NCBI GenBank assembly: GCA_016210935.1
Contig: JACQTH010000024.1
Location: 1-9,880, forward strand
DNA length: 9,880 nt
Origin: Acidobacteriota bacterium
GTDB taxonomy: Bacteria > Acidobacteriota > Vicinamibacteria > Vicinamibacterales > JACQTH01
Direction: 5' to 3'
The notes beneath the pieces were generated by a model. It ran no database searches and was not told where the DNA came from. It saw only the letters and a list, made by a program, of their open reading frames with translations. Below, in pieces: positions 7,145-9,880 of the stretch; the stretch's first letter is position 1; every line of letters begins with the position of its first letter. Position numbers and translations under genes: made by a program.

Positions 7145-7309
7145 ATGACCGACGATGACAGGAAACGCGCGGATGATCTGGTCAGCAATCTGGAGATGGC
7201 GACGGGACAGATCCTCCTGCGCGATCGGCTGCTGATGCCAACGGTCGAGGAAATGCGGAAGAACCTGCGCGCGCTGCGGGCGCTGCTGGGAATCGAGCGG
7301 CCGCATTAG
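7145..7309 (+). CDS. Hypothetical 54-aa helical protein
   Basis: I do not recognise this protein. From the ATG at 7145 it is 54 aa, charged and leucine-rich (for example the segment MRKNLRALRALLGIERPH at the end), predicted mainly alpha-helical, with no signal peptide, membrane segment, cysteines or metal-binding motif. Third codon positions are strongly G/C, matching neighbouring real genes, and a good GGAG precedes the start. The same frame is open to an ATG at 7049 that overlaps the exporter stop, giving an 86-aa version whose extra 32 residues would be encoded by the heptad repeats. It sits between an ABC exporter and ettA in the same orientation and is probably co-transcribed with them. 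A small cytoplasmic regulatory or structural helix is plausible, but no function is assigned. Confidence 0.6.
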   Translation: MTDDDRKRADDLVSNLEMATGQILLRDRLLMPTVEEMRKNLRALRALLGIERPH

Positions 7310-7311
7310 AG

Positions 7312-7380
7312 AGTGGCCAGTAGCCAGTCGTCGGTTCGAACGCATTTCAACCGGCCACTGGCCACCGGCCACTGGCCACT
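7312..7380 (+). repeat. Heptad repeats as inverted arms in the ettA leader
   Basis: The left arm contains AGTGGCC (7312-7318) and AGTAGCC (7319-7325), starting three bases after the stop of the 54-aa gene. The right arm contains four near-identical units, GGCCACT at 7353-7359, 7367-7373 and 7374-7380, and GGCCACC at 7360-7366. The left arm 7312-7328 pairs with 7364-7380 at 15 of 17 positions, giving a strong hairpin whose base ends six bases before the ettA ATG. No Shine-Dalgarno remains between the repeat and the start codon. Confidence 0.82.
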
Positions 7381-7386
7381 AGATTC

Positions 7387-9066
7387 ATGTCTTACCAATA
7401 CATCTTCACCATGAAAGGTCTGGGCAAGGTCCATCCGCCCGACCAGGTGGTCTTCAAGGACATCTGGCTCTCGTTTCTGCCTGGCGCAAAGATCGGCGTC
7501 ATCGGCGCGAACGGATCCGGCAAGAGCAGTCTGCTCAAGATCATGGCGGGCGAGGACACGGAGTACCTCGGGGAGGCGCTGCCCGCTGAAGGCATCAGCA
7601 TCGGGTACCTGCCGCAGGAGCCGCGCCTCGACCCGACCAAGGACGTCCGGGGCAACGTCGAGGAAGGCGTCGCGGACACGCGCGCGCTGCTCAGGCGCTT
7701 CGACGAGCTGAACGCGCGGTTTGCGGAAGAGCTGTCACCGGAGGAAATGGACGCCGTCCTTCAGGAACAGGGTCGCGTTCAGGATCGCATCGACGCGCTG
7801 AACGCATGGGACCTCGACGCCCGGCTCGAAATGGCGATGGACGCGCTCCGGCTGCCTCCGCCCGACGCGGCCGTCGACACGCTGTCCGGCGGGGAACTCC
7901 GTCGCGTGGCGCTGTGCCGATTGCTGTTGCGTTCGCCGGATCTGCTGCTGCTCGACGAGCCGACGAACCATCTCGATGCGGAATCGGTCGCGTGGCTCGA
8001 GCGCTTCCTCAAGGACTACCCGGGCACGGTCGTCGCGGTCACGCACGACCGGTACTTTCTGGATAACGTCGCCGGCTGGATTCTCGAGCTGGATCGCGCG
8101 GTGGCGTATCCGTGGCAGGGAAACTACTCCTCCTGGCTCGATCAGAAGCAGCAGCGGCTCGCGCTCGAGGAGAAACAGGAATCCAAGCGCCAGCGGACGC
8201 TCGAGCGCGAGCTCGAGTGGATCCGGATGTCGCCGCGCGCGCGCCAGGCAAAAGGCAAGGCGCGGCTGAACGCCTACGAGGCGCTCCTGAACGAGGAAGG
8301 CACGGACCGGATCGAGCGCGCCGAGATCTACATCGCGCCGGGACCGCGGCTGGGCGATATGGTCGTCGAGGCTCGCGACGTGCGGAAGGCGTACGGCGAT
8401 CTGCTGCTGATCGACGATCTGGACTTCACGCTGCCCCGCGGTGGCATCGTCGGCGTGATTGGCCCGAACGGCGCCGGCAAGACGACGCTAATCCGGATGA
8501 TCGTCGGCCAGGAGAAGCCGGATGCGGGCGAGCTGCGGATTGGTGAGACGGTGCAGATCGGCTACGTGGACCAGTCACGCGATGCCCTCGTTCCGGACCG
8601 CACCGTCTGGGAGGAGATCTCCGGCGGGGGGAAGGACGAGATCGTGCTCGGCAAGCGCGTCGTGCCCTCGCGCGCCTACGTGTCCTGGTTCAACTTCAAG
8701 GGTACCGCGCAGCAGCGACGGGTGGGGACGCTCTCGGGCGGCGAGCGGAACCGCGTGCACCTGGCGAAGCTGCTGAAACGAGGCGCGAACCTGCTGCTCC
8801 TCGACGAGCCGGCCAACGATCTCGACGTCGACACCCTGCGGGCGCTCGAGGAGGCTGTCCTGTCCTTTGCAGGCTGCGCCATCGTCGTCAGCCACGATCG
8901 CTGGCTCCTCGATCGAATCGCCACCCATATCCTGGCATTCGAAGGCGACAGCTCGGTGGTCTGGTTCGAAGGAAATTACCAGGAGTACGACGCCGACCGC
9001 CGCCGCCGGCTGGGAGTGGCGGCGGACCAGCCCCACCGCATCAAGTACAGACGACTTACAAGATGA
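7387..9066 (+). CDS. ettA: Energy-dependent translational throttle protein EttA (ABC-F)
   Basis: Soluble ABC-F ATPase that binds the ribosomal E site and gates the first peptide bond according to ATP/ADP ratio. Length is 559 aa (E. coli EttA is 555), and similarity to EttA as I know it is continuous along the chain, from the MxxVGKV-like N-terminus (MKGLGKVHPP) to the C-terminal RIKYRRLTR. NBD1: Walker A GANGSGKSS (40-48), signature LSGGE (166-170), Walker B with Glu191, EPTNHLD, His220. An EttA-type arm insertion lies around 95-140, and the linker (P-site tRNA interaction motif) around 240-325, with WIRMSPRARQAKGKARL. NBD2: Walker A GPNGAGKTT (359-367), LSGGE (449-453), Walker B with Glu474, His503. 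The NBD2 motif reads EPANDLD instead of the usual EPTNDLD; both catalytic glutamates are intact. It lacks a visible Shine-Dalgarno because of the heptad repeats upstream. Its stop overlaps an ATG (9063) that leads only into a low-complexity frame. Confidence 0.96.
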   Translation: MSYQYIFTMKGLGKVHPPDQVVFKDIWLSFLPGAKIGVIGANGSGKSSLLKIMAGEDTEYLGEALPAEGISIGYLPQEPRLDPTKDVRGNVEEGVADTRALLRRFDELNARFAEELSPEEMDAVLQEQGRVQDRIDALNAWDLDARLEMAMDALRLPPPDAAVDTLSGGELRRVALCRLLLRSPDLLLLDEPTNHLDAESVAWLERFLKDYPGTVVAVTHDRYFLDNVAGWILELDRAVAYPWQGNYSSWLDQKQQRLALEEKQESKRQRTLERELEWIRMSPRARQAKGKARLNAYEALLNEEGTDRIERAEIYIAPGPRLGDMVVEARDVRKAYGDLLLIDDLDFTLPRGGIVGVIGPNGAGKTTLIRMIVGQEKPDAGELRIGETVQIGYVDQSRDALVPDRTVWEEISGGGKDEIVLGKRVVPSRAYVSWFNFKGTAQQRRVGTLSGGERNRVHLAKLLKRGANLLLLDEPANDLDVDTLRALEEAVLSFAGCAIVVSHDRWLLDRIATHILAFEGDSSVVWFEGNYQEYDADRRRRLGVAADQPHRIKYRRLTR

Positions 9067-9089
9067 GTGCTTCGCGCCCGCATCCCGCG

Positions 9090-9117
9090 TATCCCCAACC
9101 CCGAATCCCCAATCTCG
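9090..9117 (+). repeat. Heptad repeat array downstream of ettA
   Basis: Four consecutive 7-bp units: TATCCCC (9090-9096), AACCCCG (9097-9103), AATCCCC (9104-9110) and AATCTCG (9111-9117), with one related unit two bases out of register at 9081-9087. The period equals that of the arrays further left, but the base content is different (CCCCAAT type) and no inverted arm is visible. It lies 23 bases after the ettA stop and 58 before the start of the next small gene. Confidence 0.65.
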
Positions 9118-9162
9118 GCGGCATTCACCTCTTTGGCAAGCGAATTGAAGAGACGGATGGCA

Positions 9163-9168
9163 GAGGGG
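9163..9168 (+). promoter_or_regulatory. Shine-Dalgarno for the 62-aa gene
   Basis: GAGGGG at 9163-9168 stands seven bases before the GTG at 9176. It is the best ribosome binding site in the stretch after ettA and supports this GTG rather than the ATG codons at 9063 or 9067, which lie in other frames. Confidence 0.5.
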
Positions 9169-9175
9169 TCGTCCC

Positions 9176-9364
9176 GTGGCCGAGAAATCCCATCCGTTTC
9201 CCACCTGGTGGGCCGGCGCCGGCTGGTCGATTGGCTTGGCGCTCTGGGGGCTCGTCGCGTTCGTCAGGCGGCGACGTGCACGGCACCGCATTTCTGTGCC
9301 GCCGCTCAGCGAGCGCTGGCTCATCGAGCACGAGCTCACCTCCGGTCGGGATTCCGACACCTAG
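9176..9364 (+). CDS. Hypothetical 62-aa single-pass membrane protein
   Basis: Not recognised as a known family. From GTG 9176 it is 62 aa: a short polar start, one hydrophobic segment (about residues 10-28, WWAGAGWSIGLALWGLVAF), then a strongly basic VRRRRARHR stretch, and a soluble acidic tail. The positive cluster after the helix predicts an N-out/C-in topology. Third codon positions are about 80% G/C, as in the surrounding real genes, whereas two overlapping frames (starting 9063 and 9067) are proline/serine/arginine-rich and look like artefacts. The last codons contain the first copy of an 11-bp direct repeat. It follows ettA by about 110 bp in the same direction and could be part of that transcript. 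No function is assigned; being a chance frame remains possible. Confidence 0.5.
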   Translation: MAEKSHPFPTWWAGAGWSIGLALWGLVAFVRRRRARHRISVPPLSERWLIEHELTSGRDSDT

Positions 9365-9392
9365 CCCCGAACCTCACCTGAATTCCGACACC
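9351..9392. repeat. 11-bp direct repeat, ATTCCGACACC
   Basis: ATTCCGACACC occurs at 9351-9361 and again at 9382-9392, 31 bp apart. Each copy is preceded at a different distance by CTCACCT (9336-9342 and 9373-9379), so the unit looks like an imperfect duplication of a segment including the end of the 62-aa gene. It may be part of a dispersed repeat or a remnant of an insertion. No transposase or terminal inverted repeat is visible. Confidence 0.5.
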
Positions 9393-9416
9393 GGATGCTG
9401 CGAAACACTGTGCTGT

Positions 9417-9514
9417 ACCTCGACTGCCCTTCGGTTGAGGGTGGCTACTCAAGCGAGGTCCGGGGACATTAGCGTCCCCTTTCACAGACCTGCCGGTCCT
9501 GGGCTCGACCCAGG
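9417..9514. other. Hairpin-rich non-coding stretch with terminator-like stem
   Basis: Within the 195-bp gap 9365-9559 I find no credible gene but several stems. ACCTCG (9417-9422) pairs with CGAGGT (9454-9459), enclosing competing small stems such as TTGAG/CTCAA (9435-9439 and 9448-9452). GGGGAC (9462-9467) pairs with GTCCCC (9474-9479) around a 6-nt loop and is followed by TTT, so it is the best terminator-like candidate after the ettA operon. CCTGGG (9498-9503) pairs with CCCAGG (9509-9514). The T-run is short, so intrinsic termination is uncertain; a structured dispersed repeat is an alternative. Confidence 0.4.
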
Positions 9515-9546
9515 CGTCACGGATTTGGATCGCCTTCCGGCGTCCT

Positions 9547-9550
9547 GGAG
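9547..9550 (+). promoter_or_regulatory. Shine-Dalgarno for the phosphatase-like gene
   Basis: GGAG at 9547-9550 lies nine bases before the TTG at 9560. The spacing supports TTG as the start over the GTG at 9569, which would be 18 bases away. Confidence 0.5.
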
Positions 9551-9559
9551 CGTTCTGCC

Positions 9560-9880
9560 TTGAAGAAGGTGGCCGTCGCGCTGGCCTGCTGCGCGGTGGT
9601 GGCCATCATCTGGGTTCTCGGTCCGATCTGGCTCGGCGGGAATTTCCATCCGGTGATTCCCAATCGCGTGTACAGAAGCGGCGAGATGCGTGCCGCCGCA
9701 TTGGAACGCGCCATCGACCGCCATGGACTGCGATCGATTGTGAATCTTCGGGGACGCGAGGAAGGCCGGGGCTGGTACGAAGACGAGCGCCGCATCGCAC
9801 AGGCGCGGGGGCTCGTGAGGTACGACCTCGATTTCTCCGAACGCCTGCTGCCGCCACGTCCCGCCGTCGTCGAGCTCATC
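9560..9880 (+). CDS. Tyrosine/dual-specificity phosphatase-like protein, membrane-anchored (partial)
   Basis: The frame starts at TTG 9560 and is open for 107 codons to the window edge, so the C-terminal part is missing. Residues 3-25 form a hydrophobic signal anchor or uncleaved signal peptide (VAVALACCAVVAIIWVLGPIW). What follows, NFHPVIPNRVYRSGEM (28-43), then LERAIDRHGLRSIVNLRGREE (48-68), is the typical opening of bacterial dual-specificity/tyrosine phosphatase-like domains: a beta-strand ending in YRSGQ-like sequence, then a helix and the strand SIVNLRG. The catalytic HCxxGxxR loop would lie about 60-80 residues further on and is outside the window, so activity cannot be confirmed. Expected location is the membrane, facing the periplasm if the N-terminus is an anchor. 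It is in the same direction as ettA but separated by a hairpin-rich gap, so probably its own transcript. Confidence 0.75.
   Translation, partial: MKKVAVALACCAVVAIIWVLGPIWLGGNFHPVIPNRVYRSGEMRAAALERAIDRHGLRSIVNLRGREEGRGWYEDERRIAQARGLVRYDLDFSERLLPPRPAVVELI

Noticed and set aside
5034..9117. CRISPR array made of the short repeats
   Set aside because: Units are only 7 bp, directly abutting with no unique spacers, and no cas gene is present.
9491..9520. tRNA T-arm-like hairpin (CCTGGG / CCCAGG)
   Set aside because: With the full stem formed the loop is 5 nt and lacks the TTCRA pattern; no acceptor, D or anticodon arm can be built around it.
9063..9563. 166-codon frame whose ATG overlaps the ettA stop
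   Set aside because: Pro/Ser/Arg-rich composition, no domain, runs through the heptad array and hairpins, and competes with the better supported 62-aa frame and phosphatase start. The ATGA overlap alone is weak evidence.

Overview
The window is GC-rich with strong G/C bias at third codon positions in the genuine genes. It looks like chromosomal DNA of a Gram-negative-type bacterium. The pilin-like gene, a fused TAXI-TRAP transporter and intergenic regions full of 7-bp-period repeats and palindromes suggest an Acidobacteriota-like (Vicinamibacteria-like) organism; this is an inference from gene content and style, not a demonstrated placement.

Layout: (1) 1-540, minus strand: 5' part of a type IV pilin-like prepilin gene, cut by the left edge. 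(2) 653-3889, plus strand: a two-gene TAXI-TRAP import operon, with a periplasmic substrate-binding lipoprotein (653-1618), a 159-bp multi-palindromic repeat (1636-1794) and a fused DctQ/DctM permease (1808-3889). (3) 3873-3956: a perfect 15-bp inverted repeat between convergent genes, likely a shared terminator or repeat element. (4) 3963-5033, minus strand: dinB, translesion DNA polymerase IV. (5) 5034-5198: the divergent dinB/ABC-exporter gap, with 7-bp repeats abutting both start codons. (6) 5199-9364, plus strand: an MsbA-like ABC exporter half-transporter, a 54-aa unknown protein, the translation factor EttA (ABC-F) and a 62-aa putative membrane protein; heptad repeats lie in each gap between them. 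(7) 9365-9559: a non-coding stretch with direct repeats and hairpins. (8) 9560-9880, plus strand: start of a membrane-anchored tyrosine/dual-specificity phosphatase-like gene, cut by the right edge.

The protein-coding content is mostly housekeeping (uptake, export, lesion bypass, translation control), and I do not see a defence system, CRISPR array, integrase or transposase. The unusual signal is in the gaps. Five separate intergenic arrays share a period of exactly 7 bp. Their base composition varies, four of the five lie immediately before start codons or in intergenic leaders as inverted arms, and they occupy the place of a Shine-Dalgarno site in front of dinB, the exporter and ettA. At 7049 the array is also read as an in-frame N-terminal extension that overlaps the exporter stop codon. 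Because 7 is not a multiple of 3, unit gain or loss there would change frame.
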